In this document: piece after piece, positions 11,889 to 21,654 of the stretch
Numbering within the stretch: the first letter of the stretch is position 1
Layout: each line of letters starts with the position of its first letter
Assembly (NCBI GenBank): GCA_022828595.1
Contig: JAKGHH010000008.1
Span: forward strand, 28,698,378-28,762,377
Length of the DNA stretch: 64,000 nucleotides
DNA from: Nelumbo lutea
Lineage: Eukaryota > Streptophyta > Magnoliopsida > Proteales > Nelumbonaceae
Direction of reading: 5' to 3'
Program-made: the position numbers and the translations under genes
Notes under the pieces: model-generated
Databases searched by the model: none
What the model was told of the DNA's origin: nothing
The model's input: only the letters and a program-made list of their open reading frames with translations

Positions 11889-12178
11889 CCACTGTACGCG
11901 GGCATCAACGGTCGAGATCGAAATGATCTGACGGGTCTCATGAATACCGGTTGCACGACCCCCGAGGCAAATTCAGTTTAGCGCATTTTTTGACGTCCGT
12001 GGAGTCCGTAAATAGTGTGACGTTTGCATGTAGACTATACGCGACCCGGGCTGCTCCTGGTTGAACTTAGCAGAGAACTGGTCCGACCAATGAGCTGGCT
12101 GACAAGAAGGCCTAAGCTTCGAGCCAAATCCACCCGGCACACCACGGACTCCCCGCGTTGGGTCAGAACCCCCAACAC

Positions 12179-12194
12179 GGGGAGTGGGGGCAAT
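12179..12194 (+). other. Polypurine tract
   Basis: ggggagtgggggcaat sits immediately before the 3' LTR start TGATGTAGGG. The equivalent in the minus-strand element is the complement of attgccctccattcccc at 42967. Confidence 0.75.
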
Positions 12195-13040
12195 TGATGT
12201 AGGGTGATTTGGCCCAACCTCGTAGCGCGGGGACACGTGGACATGACCTGGCATAGGTGACAACTCAGCGTGACAGCCTAGCCACAACTCGACGTAACAA
12301 GCTCGCCGAGGCCCGACCGAATGACTCGGCAGATGTGGCAACTCATCGGGAAGCAACACTCAGCTCACCCCAAATCCTCCCTAAGGGTGGAGCGCCTCGA
12401 GCTCCTCCTAATGAATTTCGAGCTCTTCCTTCCTAAGAAGGGAACACCCCGATCTTTGGCTAAGTGTCCCGGGGTAGAAACACTTCGGGCCAGCATCGTC
12501 AACACTCATGTCCATACTTGCTTGAGGCTCGCCTCCAAAGTAAGCACCTCGGCACCTCGGTGCGAGGTAGTTCAGTGCAAAGTAGCTCGGCAACCTATAA
12601 GAAAGATTCGCCTGACAGTCGTACCTACCGGATCTGGAGGCAGTGCCCACGCCTCTCGTCAGGCGGCGTTGTGCCTACCATCTCTAAAAAGTATGGCACA
12701 CCTGACGAATCCGTACCCTACAATGGCTACCTGGACCCGCCACCTCAGCCCTGGCAGTAACGGTTACGGCAAAGGCGGTTACGCCTGATTTGACAGAGCT
12801 CTGGTATAAAAGAACCCGACCCTCGTGAAGCAAAGGTATTGAATCTAGCGCTATCAACACTCCTAGTTTTCTCTCTGCATTTTCCTTGAGTCTTCTCAGA
12901 GTTCTAACTTAAGCATCAGAGTGTTCTCGCCGGGAGAGCTCCCTGGGAATTCTTCACGTTGCTCTTCATCTCAGGTGTCGTCTGTCACAGCTAGGTGCCA
13001 GGTTCCAGCCAGCTAGAAGTGCCCGGATCGCGCTGCATCA
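12195..13040 (+). repeat. 3' LTR of Tat element
   Basis: 846 bp, TGATGTAGGGTGATTTGG at the start and GCGCTGCATCA at the end. A canonical TATA box (TATAAAA) is at 12805-12811, followed by a gaaccc segment that would be near the transcription start. Host sequence resumes with gggtgcataatc, matching aaggtgcataatc in copy B near 32921. Confidence 0.92.
12805..12811 (+). promoter_or_regulatory. TATA box in 3' LTR
   Basis: TATAAAA within ctctggtataaaagaaccc, in the second half of the LTR where the U3/R boundary is expected. The 5' LTR has the weaker tattaaaaaa at the same place. Confidence 0.6.
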
Positions 13041-13082
13041 GGGTGCATAATCATTTTGTTGTTGTGATGGGTCTAGTGGGCA

Positions 13083-13440
13083 GTATTTTTTTTTTTTTTG
13101 ATAATTGAAGAAGAATTTTATTAAAACAGTATGAGAACTATTACAAGCAGCCCATTGAAAGGCACGAGATACTACTTCCCTTAAAAAGTAAAAATCACAT
13201 AGCACTAAGGATTAGAATTACAAGGTAGCCTAGTACAAATGTTCCCTCAAAACCCCTTGTTTACCAAGATAATCTGCCATAGCACTTGCAGACCTCCCCA
13301 CCCACTATATGCTAAATCTCATGTTTCTTAGTAACCTGTTGGCATACTTTGATAGGTTTATGTAGCACTAAATAATTGAGTTCGAATCTGTTAACCAATC
13401 CACAACAATTTTGGAATCACCTTTCAACTAATGTTATGCA
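13083..13440 (-). pseudogene. LINE 3' end with RNase H, copy A
   Basis: Read on the minus strand the segment gives GDSKIVVDWL and, further on, ADYLGKQGVLREH. These are hallmarks of the RNase H domain at the end of plant LINE ORF2. After a short 3' region comes a run of A, seen as t(18) at 13087-13104, as expected for a LINE insertion with its poly(A) end to the left. Stops interrupt it. Copy B has the same piece at 32965-33430. Confidence 0.5.
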
Positions 13441-14180
13441 TTTTTATTCTTCTTAAATAAAAGATTTTTATTAAAAATAAAAAAAGAATGAGATTCCCCT
13501 TTCCTCTTCATCCTCATCTCCTTTCTCCTCCTAACTCCCCTCCTCTTAAGGAGGCTTACGCCTCTTGTGTTTTGAATTACGCCTGTTGACACAAATTTCG
13601 TGCGTAAATTTGGAGCACAAAAAAATGCGAACAGATTCAAAGAAGTTTGATTTTTTGTTTTGTAGAAATGTAAGTGGGATACAAACTATTTTTGTTATTT
13701 TGCAAAAAAAACTCTCTGATTCTCTTGTCATGAACACAACCCGAACTTGTACTTGTAGCTTGTCACGGACATGATCCAAAAAACTTGCAACGATCAATTG
13801 TATGCATGCAAGATATGAGAATTTTCTTCCTTTCTTTTTGACTGTAGTAATTTGATGAAGCTTTTGATCGTAGCAACACAAAGGCCAGAATCCTTCAGCC
13901 GACGTTACACTGAGCTGTAACGGTTTCAGAGCTGAAATTCTTATTCTTCTTCCCTTGATTTTGGTGTGGCCATCCCCTCTTTTTCCCCTTTCTTTTCTTT
14001 GAATGAAATAAGAATAGGTAAAGAATTTGAGAAGTCAAAGTGTGAGCACCGGAGAAAGGACAGAAGGGGAGCAAGCGATTCCTCTTGTTTCCTCCTCTAT
14101 TTATAGAGGTTCCCCCTTATATGATGAGCTGGTCCAAAGGATTTAAATTGATTTGTATCCACCAATCATTGTTACAATTT
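13441..14180 (-). other. Duplicated non-coding segment with minus-strand TATA
   Basis: Shared with 33430-34180 in copy B. On the minus strand a TATA-like cctctataaatagagg lies at 14093-14108 (14105-14116 in B is cctgtataaatagagg), downstream of nothing recognised as coding. Minus-strand frames (for example 13546-13881) have no family features. It may be a promoter or LTR remnant; I cannot assign it. Confidence 0.4.
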
Positions 14181-14509
14181 AATGCTGATTGACATGGGAC
14201 TCACAAATTGATTTGAAAGGGATTATCTTAATTACAATTTTGTATTATTTTGGAAAATTTCCTAGTTTGAGATCTCCAATTCCAAATCGGTAATCTTTGA
14301 TTGGAAGAGGTTTGTAAAGTTGCCACTTGTCAAAAAATTAGGACCCACATAAGGAAGAAAATCTATTAATTGAATTAAGATAATCCTCTTTGAGCCAACC
14401 AACCAAATTTTCCTTTTATTCAAATTGTTAATGGTTGCCAATCAATTAGGCCCCACTAAAATTGATTAGAGAAAACTGTTGGACTTGTTGGTATAAGTAA
14501 TACTACTGA
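14181..14509. other. A-specific unassigned sequence
   Basis: Present only in copy A; copy B jumps from its counterpart of about 14177 to that of 15603. AT-rich, with no open frame or domain recognised. It could be host sequence deleted from B or further flank of the truncated Tat element. Confidence 0.4.
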
Positions 14510-14818
14510 TACTGCTGAAACGGGTAGACCTATTGCATCTGAATCTGAATAGCCCAGACGCATTGAATGAGGTTGTGGAACTGAGAATGCCCAACGCCGT
14601 GAGGAACCACGGAGGGCTCAGAAAAAGTTGTGCCTACCACTGGGGGAAGTGGGGCGCTAACTTGTGTGGTTCTCGGTGGTGCAGTCAGTGATGGGACTCC
14701 AAACGCTGTGAGCAGAATGATGAACTGGTCGATGCACACCGTAGGAGCTTGGGGGAAGGTTGGCTACTGGGCTTTCCCCCGATGGTGTTCATCTCGATAC
14801 TTTTCCCAGGTTGGCTAG
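14510..14818 (-). pseudogene. gag: Tat gag N-terminal fragment
   Basis: The minus-strand peptide CIDQFIILLTAFGVPSL...APLPPVVGTTFSEPS...LIQCVWAIQIQMQ lines up with CIGQFTVPLSADGFPSL...VPLPFTVG.TFAKPT...LMQCMRAM in the gag of 2331-13040. A start-like atggcatcctctagccaacc precedes it at about 14825, corresponding to atggcttcctccagcaatgc at 3318. No core or zinc motif remains. Confidence 0.65.
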
Positions 14819-14902
14819 AGGATGCCATTGAGGTTGAGGTTAAGCTTGAAACTGCAAAGAGATAAGGATGACCTTTCGATAATTCTCACAGACGATGCCA
14901 AT

Positions 14903-15557
14903 TGATAGTGCACGATCTGACTATTCCTAGCTAAAGGGAGATCCGAATTCCAGATGGATGACGAGTTGGATCAATTTGCAAAACAGTGTATTCGAGAACC
15001 CGGGGCAGCTAACTCGGCGAGGTTGCTCTGATGCTGAAGTCAGTAATTATGCTGTGAATGCGAGCTGAATGCTTGAGAGCTTGAGTGGTAGAGAGTAGAG
15101 TAATCACGCATACATTTGCCTTGATATTTCGAGTCTTTATATACTGGAGTAGTCGTGGGGTTTACGAAAGAGTTTCGGGTTGTAGAGATAAGGTTGGCTC
15201 CATTTTTGAAGGAGAGCAGTACATGGATGAGACTTATTGTCCACCTCCAATTTAGGCGGAACTGGGATGAGTTATTATCGAGATCTCGAGAGATTTGGGA
15301 TCTGTTGGGGAGGCCTTTGGAGTTGGTTATACGACGCTTTGGCATGTTAGCTCCAAGCCAGAACTTCAATTTTTCAGTCCCGAACTGGTTTGGATGTTGA
15401 GGTGCCTCTACACTGAGGCGGGTTTTGGGTCGAGTGGCTGGATACCCAAACTGCGAAGGTTGCGAACTGGGCTTGCCTGGCTAAGTTGTCATCCTTCAAT
15501 CAAATCGCGCCTACGTATCCCCTCCATGTTAGGTCGTGCCGAATCACTCTTCATTTC
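14903..15557 (-). repeat. 5' LTR of truncated Tat element
   Basis: Homologous to the LTR at 42221-42966: both share the plus-strand order tgat.gtgc..atctgacta, gagaaccc, ggcgaggt.gctc.gatgct, gagagtagag..atcacgc, tatat, ttt.cg, and end near gtcg..ccgaatca/cccttca. The primer site on its left side (14885-14902, plus strand gatgccaat) identifies it as the 5' LTR. Confidence 0.7.
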
Positions 15558-15984
15558 AAATTGGGCCCAAAATTTACATATCAACAACGCCTTATGCCTC
15601 TAGGTAATTAAATGCCTCGCGTCATGCCTCCACGTTTTAAAACATTAGGTGAGAGTAGCTCACTCACTCTTTAGGTGCCATTTTGAACGCCTCATTCAAC
15701 TGGTTTCCTAGGAATTCTAATGCAAGCTGATTTGTTGGCAAGAAATGGGGTAGTAGAGATACTTCGGACTGGGGATGCCCAGGGTTGGGCTGTAATTTAT
15801 AAGGTCTTTCTTCTTTCTGTTTTTTTTTCTTTGTTTTGCTTGTGTTTGGGCTTATGTTGTTGAAGCTGTTGTAAATATGCTCATTGTTTGAGCCCTTCTC
15901 TTGTATCTTTTCTCTCTTTAATGAATATATATGTTGATTATCAAAAAGAAATGGTGGTAAAAGATTCTGTTTGGATGAGTGTTC

Positions 15985-16652
15985 TTTGGTGTTTATCCAG
16001 GCATGGCTAAGATTGAAGGGTGGAGTTTTGGGGCATTCATGAAACCATTGGCTTTTTATAGTAAGACACTTCATGAATGACACCTCTCTGTATCCACTTA
16101 TGACCGAGAACTGGTAGTTGTGGTGGTTGCAGTCCAGAGATGGCAACCTTACCTATTGGGTCAAAGGTTTTGAATTGTTACAAATCATCGAAAACTCAGT
16201 CATATATTGAATTGGTTATGACTATGAGGTCTACTACGCGCAAGGGCAAAGACAACATGGTGGCAGACACAGTATCAAGGAGAGAAGAGGGGGGGGGGTG
16301 CCAGTAGCTAGATAGAAGAGCTTAAGACTGAATTCTATAATGATTCTGTGTTCTTTTAGAAACGGACCGCGGTTGGAAGGGGATTGAGTCATCATCATCA
16401 GTCCTTTAAAATATGGGGGACGTCTATTTAAGGAAGCCCATTCAGCCTAAGGGAGAGGGCATTTTGGGCTTCACAACACAATACAAATTAAAGGTTAAGA
16501 AGGATCTATTATTGGAAATGGTATAGAAGGGAGACTAAAGACTAGATCCGAGAATGTGATATTTGTCGGTGTCACAAGTCCAAAAGTGTCCCTTGCACTA
16601 GCTTACTATAGCCTCTTCCCATTCTCGAGCAAGCGTGAACAGACTTTTCAAT
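15985..16652 (+). pseudogene. Chromovirus pol remnant: RNase H and integrase N-terminus
   Basis: Recognisable pieces: FYSKTLHE and RELVVVVVAVQRWQPYLLGQ (RNase H), GKDNMVADTVSRREE (the linker ending the RNase H region), YYWKWYRRETKD.IRECDICRCHKSK (zinc region of integrase) and PLPILEQA.TDFSM (start of the integrase core). Stops and shifts are frequent. Copy B keeps the RNase H start (34600-34760) and a chromodomain (34920-35060) but has lost the integrase. Confidence 0.7.
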
Positions 16653-16758
16653 GTGATAGCCTCTTCCCATTCTCGTCGCAATAGTTCAATCATCGGTTGT
16701 CCATTTTCCTTTTTGCTTTTCCGAGTCAAATTTTCATGGTTAAGCCTCTGGCCTAAGC

Positions 16759-16768
16759 CTATATATAT
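16759..16768 (+). promoter_or_regulatory. TATA box of membrane-protein gene
   Basis: ctatatatatcccc sits about 95 bases before the ATG at 16858, leaving a leader of roughly 60 bases. Position and sequence fit a plant core promoter. This supports the downstream frame as a real gene. Confidence 0.55.
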
Positions 16769-16857
16769 CCCCTCCTGAATCCGTTATCTCCATTCTCTTT
16801 TGCTTCTGGCTTGTAAAAGTTATCACTCACAGAGACTGAGGTGGAAGGAAAGAAACT

Positions 16858-17298
16858 ATGGCACGTACGTTGGGTAAATCAGAAGTTGGAAAAGCGATGA
16901 TGGGAGTGAATGTGACCATCACTCTGGGGCTTGCGGCAATATATTTTCAGCCTCATCCCGACTACCTTTATCATATCATGCCTTTCATGGTTTGTGTCCT
17001 GTCACTGGCTTTCTTGTCTAATATGCTGTCCTTCCTCCTAGAGGACGAAGCAATAGGGACTCTGATGGGGCAATTGGGAGCTGTCTTAACTCTCTTGGAC
17101 ATGTTCGGTTTGATGGGTTTGATGCTGCCTTTGCATCTTGTTTGGTTGCCTATTGTCTGCTTCCTTATCTTACTGGGCCTTGGCCTTGTAATACAATTTC
17201 AATTGATGGGTAGCACTAACAACATCGCCTCTGGGTTTCTCAAAAGGGCCGCAACCAACAATCCATCCAACCAAACTGCAGAGGGACCAGCACCTTGA
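16858..17298 (+). CDS. Small four-helix membrane protein, uncharacterised
   Basis: Single-exon frame of 146 codons, ATG in gaaactatggcac, a good plant context, ending TGA. I do not recognise the family. Hydrophobic segments suit four membrane spans at about residues 14-31, 38-61, 69-91 and 94-117, with Asp/Glu between spans 2 and 3 (LLEDEAIG) and a polar tail (FLKRAATNNPSNQTAEGPAP). There is no cleavable signal obvious beyond the first span. The N-terminus GKAMMGVNV.I.LG.AAIYFQ is matched by a fragment at 63548 (KTMLGANVALALGIGAIYFQ), which argues for a real small gene family. A TATA box precedes it. It lies between duplication copies A and B and has no counterpart after B. Confidence 0.75.
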   Translation: MARTLGKSEVGKAMMGVNVTITLGLAAIYFQPHPDYLYHIMPFMVCVLSLAFLSNMLSFLLEDEAIGTLMGQLGAVLTLLDMFGLMGLMLPLHLVWLPIVCFLILLGLGLVIQFQLMGSTNNIASGFLKRAATNNPSNQTAEGPAP

Positions 17299-17986
17299 AC
17301 TCAACTCTCGCGGGGACTATTTCTTTTATTAGAATCTTTTATTTCGCACATTTGATTCTTAAAAACTGGTCATACGAGTTTCTTTCTAATTTTGTATTGA
17401 TTTCAATTTATATGCACGAGTGTACTTGCGTGAGCTGTGAGTGTGAGGTAATAGAGCTTGCGATTTCTGGTTCAAGGTTATTGTATACGGCATATGAAAA
17501 TAATGCAATTTTTTTGGGTTTTAGACAAGCTGGACTTCTAATTTATCCCTTTTTTGGGTACCCATCTTTTTCTCTGTACAGATCTTCTTCCTCGCTTCGT
17601 TGATGGGCGATTGGTTTGTGTTCTTCCTCAGCAAGATTTCTCCGTCACTGGCTTCGTCGGAGATCGTCCCTGTCTTTGTTGGAACCGCCAAGAACAATCT
17701 ATGGTTCCCTCAGCTTTGGATTTGTTTGAAGAAGCTACTGCAAAAATAAGACCAATGGGGGCAAAAATAGATCTCAAATCACTAGCTAGTTAGAAAAACG
17801 TGGGGGGAGAGAGTGTGTGCTTGACTGCAGATGAGGAATGAACTCCTCCCTGACAAGCCTCCTGTTTTGTGATCCCAAATCCCTCTTTTCACTTTCTCAA
17901 CAATCAAATACATGGAAAACAGAATCTTCCTACCTTATTCGATTTTCCTCGCTACTTTATTCAAAGGTCAAGTAACTAGAGGATTA
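17299..17986 (+). other. 3' flank of membrane-protein gene, with small ORF
   Basis: The first part is likely 3' UTR. An ATG frame of 79 codons at 17554-17793 (...CVLPQQDFSVTG..., ending FEEATAKIRPMGAKIDLKSLAS) does not look like low-complexity sequence. It has no recognised family or homologue in the window and could be a chance ORF or an exon relic. Copy B starts directly after, at 17987. Confidence 0.3.
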
Positions 17987-18142
17987 GTAACCAAACCATA
18001 TCTCTGGAATTAATTAGAAAATGAAATCTGCCTTCACTATATGAACTGCAACCTTTCATGCACCATGGGCTACAGAAACTATTATATATATAGATACACA
18101 AGCATAAAAGAGGTTAATCTCAGCAATCAAATATTTATTATG

Positions 18143-19061
18143 GCCGCCTTTGGCAAGACTTTTCATGCGGGCTTTAGGCTGTTTAGAAGTTTAGAAGTTT
18201 GAATTTTGGATTTTTTTCCATTTGGCAATAGAAAGATCTATTTGAGAAAAGCTTTAATTTTTAAAAGATGTGGTAAGCTTAAATTTGAGCTTCTTTAATA
18301 AGCTTTAAATGAAGCTTTTACGGTCTTTTAGTGCATTTTCTTCTTTGAATGTGTGGTACAATGTACACGTTTGAAAGAAAATGGGTTATCTTTTCACAAA
18401 AAACTATTTGAATGCTTAAGTGGCCCACATTAGGTATTATGTGGGATCCACCTTATAAAATGTATGTAGGCCTTACATACATGTCCACACATGGACCCAT
18501 ATGCATATCCACCAATGGCATGTGGGCCCACCTTGTACAATGTATGTGGGTCCGACATACATTGTCCACACATGGACCTTACGTGCATGCCCACCAATGG
18601 TGTGTGGGGCCCACATTGAAAGATATATGTGGACCCCACATACATGTCCACACTGGACCCACGCATGTTCACCAATGGCTTGTGGGGCCCACCTTGTAAA
18701 ATGTATGTGTGCCCCACATACATGTCCATACATGGACCCCACATGCATGGCCACCAGTGTTATGTTGGGCCCACCTTGTAAAATGCACGTGGGCCCCACA
18801 TATATATCCACCAATGGTATGTGGGTTCCACCTTAGAAAATGTATGGGGGTCCCACGTGTTAAATTAAAGGCTTATTGGCCCACACACAAGACATTCACA
18901 TTACCAAACGGTCTTCTAGCTTTTATGGTTTTTTGTAAGATCTATGTAAAATATTTCAACCAAACGGTCTTTGGTGTTCCAAGATCTATTTGCAAAAGTT
19001 CACTGTCTTTTAACCATCAGATCTTGTAACAGATATTCTGAAAAAGATTTGCCAAACAAGC
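18143..19061. mobile_element. Foldback/TIR element, copy B
   Basis: Counterpart of 136-1092: left end gccgcctttggcaagacttt, right end complement gcttgtttggcaaatctttt. About 919 bp. The duplication rather than transposition explains both copies, because the flanks match as well. Confidence 0.55.
18412..18870. repeat. GTGGGGCCCAC minisatellite, copy B
   Basis: Five units marked by caccaatgg near 18512, 18592, 18670, 18752 (caccagtgt) and 18810. Unit lengths differ from copy A (about 58 to 82 bp), showing independent drift after duplication. Confidence 0.75.
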
Positions 19062-19090
19062 ACTATATTATTGTCGAATGAACCCATCAG

Positions 19091-19164
19091 CTTTTCTTTT
19101 TGGTTGAGTATCGGTATACACTCTATTATACCTAGAAGGTATTAAATGTCATAAATGAAATAAA
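19091..19164 (+). repeat. 74-bp direct repeat flanking the copia block, left copy
   Basis: cttttctttttggttgagta... to ...ataaatgaaataaa, repeated at 31996-32069 with one difference (tatcgg against tattgg). Retrotransposon target duplications are about 5 bp, so this repeat needs another origin. Confidence 0.85.
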
Positions 19165-19898
19165 TGAGATTTAGATTTGGAAACCTCCTAATTAGATTAG
19201 GAGATGACTGATCTGATCTGCAGATAAGATAAAGATTATCCCTTATCACTTAAAGGGACTTCTAACCCAAATATGATTTGAATTAGCAACTCCTAATCTG
19301 ATTAGGAGCTGATCCCTTTAAGATTATGAAAGAAGAAAGGGGCGAATATAGTTTTTTGTGATTGAGGTTCAATTCTTTTTAGAGAAAAGAAATCACAGAA
19401 AGAGAGATTTCTTGCATACTGCGAATTCTCTCCTGCCGCCTCCTTCCTGTCATTGCCATTCCCTTTAGTTCGATCTCCAGTTCTTGGGAGAAATCAAGAT
19501 TTGATCTTGATTCCAATATTTTGGGAAAAGATTGGTTGGAGCTGTACCCACAAGCCATCTAGTTGATTCTTGCGAAGGGTCAAGTCTTTTTGGAAGAACG
19601 TTGTTGATTCTGCTCCATCCTTCATTGCACCATCTTTAGTGGGAGCATATTTTGGATCCTTCTTTGGGCGTGAACACCTCCATTGGGAGATATTGATTCT
19701 CTGTATCAAGTATATCCTCCCTCCTACTTCTTTTGGTTCAGATCTGATTTGGTTCTTGATTCAAGATTGATCCTTGAAAATATGTTTTATGAAATAGGGA
19801 ATTCGATTCCCTGCAAAGATGGGAGAAAAAATTTTGAAATTCGCCCTATCTATTCCGCAAGATTTGGGCGTCGATGTGATGGATATCCCATCCCTTCA
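19165..19898 (+). repeat. 5'-truncated copia LTR
   Basis: Corresponds to the last ~775 bp of the 3' LTR (31220-31995): agatttg..tctggtaacctcc-type start, repeated cctaat.agat.aggag motifs, and end cccatcccttca before the primer site. Roughly the first 1.2 kb of the LTR is absent. Confidence 0.75.
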
Positions 19899-19899
19899 G

Positions 19900-19912
19900 T
19901 GGTATCAGAGCC
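19900..19912 (+). other. Primer binding site (initiator Met tRNA)
   Basis: tggtatcagagcc, the standard plant copia primer site, one base after the LTR end. The same motif recurs at 24353-24365. Confidence 0.9.
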
Positions 19913-21654
19913 AGGTTCAAATCTTGAATCAATTTAATTCAGATCTGAACCTGCGCAAATGGGCAGAAGGTGTTCTACCCGATTTGCGCAGATATGGGTT
20001 TTGGGAAATTTATTCCCAAAATTATTGGGCGAATAATCTAAAATTAATTTTATATAAATCTGATTATTGTTTAGAATAGTTCTTTATGATTTTCTTGATT
20101 TATGGGATGTTCGTAAAAGAGGAGATCGAATTCTTGGTTTGCATAGGGAACCTGCAAGATTTGCAGTTTCTTGATTTATTCATTACATTTGGTTTGTAAA
20201 TAATTTTTTTATTTTTTATTTTTAGACTCAATGTATTAGGTATTCGATCTGATGTAATTATAATAGAAATTAGGTTTTCGATTTAATTTAATTTTGGATC
20301 GAAGATGGTGGCGCAAGGAAGGAGATTTCACAAATGGGACATTCGCTACCTGCGATTTGCAGTTTATGAAACTGCATTCTGTGATCTAACTTTTGTTTTG
20401 CAGGATGGATTGTACGGACAGCCCTGGATTAACTGATTCTTGTTTTCTTTTATCAGTTCTTTAATTTCATATTATTTTCTTGAATTAAAGATTTAATTAA
20501 AGATCAAACCCTAGACCCATTCGAACCAAGATTGGTTCAAATTGTTTGGACCGAATCTAGGGTTTATTCAAGGCTAAAAGTCAGCCCTAATTTTTGCACA
20601 AATGGGCCTAAGGATTGATGTTTAATTAAATGGTTAATTCGGCCCAACCTGTAAGGCCCGGTTTTAAACTGTTAAAACTGCCAAAAGCCCACTTTAAAGG
20701 AACAAGCTATATGGGCCGAACTGGGTAACCCTGATTCAGCCCATATACCTAGATGATGTTAACTGTTAATATTATGAATTAAAACAGATAATTAATTGAT
20801 TTGATCAATTCCTCCCTGCATGTGATGTATGGATGTGTGTGATGTGCTACGTTCATGGACCATAAGTGCTTGGCCCATGCAGATTCGATAGTGGCTCTTG
20901 CGCACGCCATGGCTGAATGCACATCATTGCCATGGTGTCCCTACTGGTCATTTGATGACCTCCCTCAATGGTGGGCCCCACACTTCCTGAAGAGGATATG
21001 TGCGGAACTCTAGCCGATTTAGGCCCACCGAAATCTGGCTTTATGAAAGTCAGTGAGAGCCACTCCGATTTAGGCCCACCGAAATCTGGCTTTATGAAAG
21101 TCAGTGCATGTGATAGGGAGATTCATATGATAAACTCTCTAAAGGCCTTCCATCATTAGCATGAGGATGGGTCCTTCAGTGATGAGAAAATTCACTAGAA
21201 AATGGGCTATCCATTTGCTGTTGGGCTTGTCTAAGTGTTTCATAAGATGATAGGGGTGTCATAGACCGATGTGGGAGGGGCTTCACCAGAAAATGGGAAC
21301 TCTCTCACGGTACCTTGGCGTTCACGAAGATGATGGGTAAGCACTCACTGGACAGAAAGGTTTACTTGAAAACAGCTCTGAACCTTGTCTGGCAGAGGCC
21401 AAAGGGAAAACTCATATGATGAGTGGATGTGATCCTTCACAGAAAGGTGGTGGGGTTTTGTAGTTGAAACAGTTGGCTCCATGCATGTGGTTTCCCACAT
21501 TTCTAGAGACAAGTCGCTGTCTCCGTCCTTGAGCATGAGGGAAAACTCAGAGATGAAAAAAAAATGGGAATGGAACATAGATTAAAATCCATATCTATGA
21601 CTTGAACATGAATCAAATAAGGTTGTGGACTGATATTTGTTGTTTTATCAGAAA
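19913..21654 (+). other. Copia leader, first element
   Basis: A 1.7-kb untranslated leader between primer site and gag. It is homologous to 24366-26129 and shares blocks such as gggccgaactg, cttggcccatg and gatgtgggaggggcttcacc. A 51-bp tandem duplication (ccgatttaggcccaccgaaa at 21014 and 21065) is absent from the second element. No protein frame is supported. Confidence 0.65.

Larger units (their letters stand above)
2331..13040 (+). mobile_element. Ty3/gypsy Tat-lineage retrotransposon
   Basis: Order: 5' LTR (2331-3236), tRNA-Asp-type primer site, gag, protease, reverse transcriptase, RNase H, a second RNase H, integrase, an antisense gene, polypurine tract, 3' LTR (12195-13040). The second RNase H domain (7395-7780) and the extra antisense ORF place it in the Tat clade, Retand/Grande-like. 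Copy B gives the pre-insertion context around 32910-32930, showing that the left junction lost about ten LTR bases plus some host sequence, so no target duplication remains. Many stops and frameshifts make it non-autonomous today. Confidence 0.9.
14510..15557 (-). mobile_element. Truncated minus-strand Tat element
   Basis: Read on the minus strand: LTR (15557-14903), primer site attggcatcgtctgtgag, then the gag N-terminus. Everything after about 14510 is missing. It is therefore the 5' end of a Tat element and not a solo LTR. Copy B lacks the whole interval. Confidence 0.75.
1..16493 (+). repeat. Segmental duplication, copy A
   Basis: The sequence from base 1 recurs, diverged, from 17987: both start gtaaccaaaccatatctctg and run through the foldback element, the 1100-1900 spacer, LINE pieces, the 13440-14150 segment and a chromovirus remnant. 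Homology is lost near 16493 (copy B near 34903). Copy A differs by a Tat retrotransposon (2331-13040) and by 14180-15600, which B lacks. The left end is cut by the window, so the true unit may be longer. Without insertions the shared backbone is roughly 4 to 6 kb. Seen directly; no alignment score computed. Confidence 0.85.

Noticed and set aside
13546..13881. Minus-strand 111-codon frame
   Set aside because: No family features; the copy B frame diverges with indels, and it overlaps duplicated non-coding sequence.
14903..15557. First taken as a solo LTR
   Set aside because: A primer site and a gag N-terminal fragment adjoin it on the minus strand, so it is the 5' end of a truncated element.
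15664..16146. Minus-strand 160-codon frame
   Set aside because: It lies antisense to the chromovirus RNase H remnant and is not preserved as a frame in copy B beyond shared sequence.
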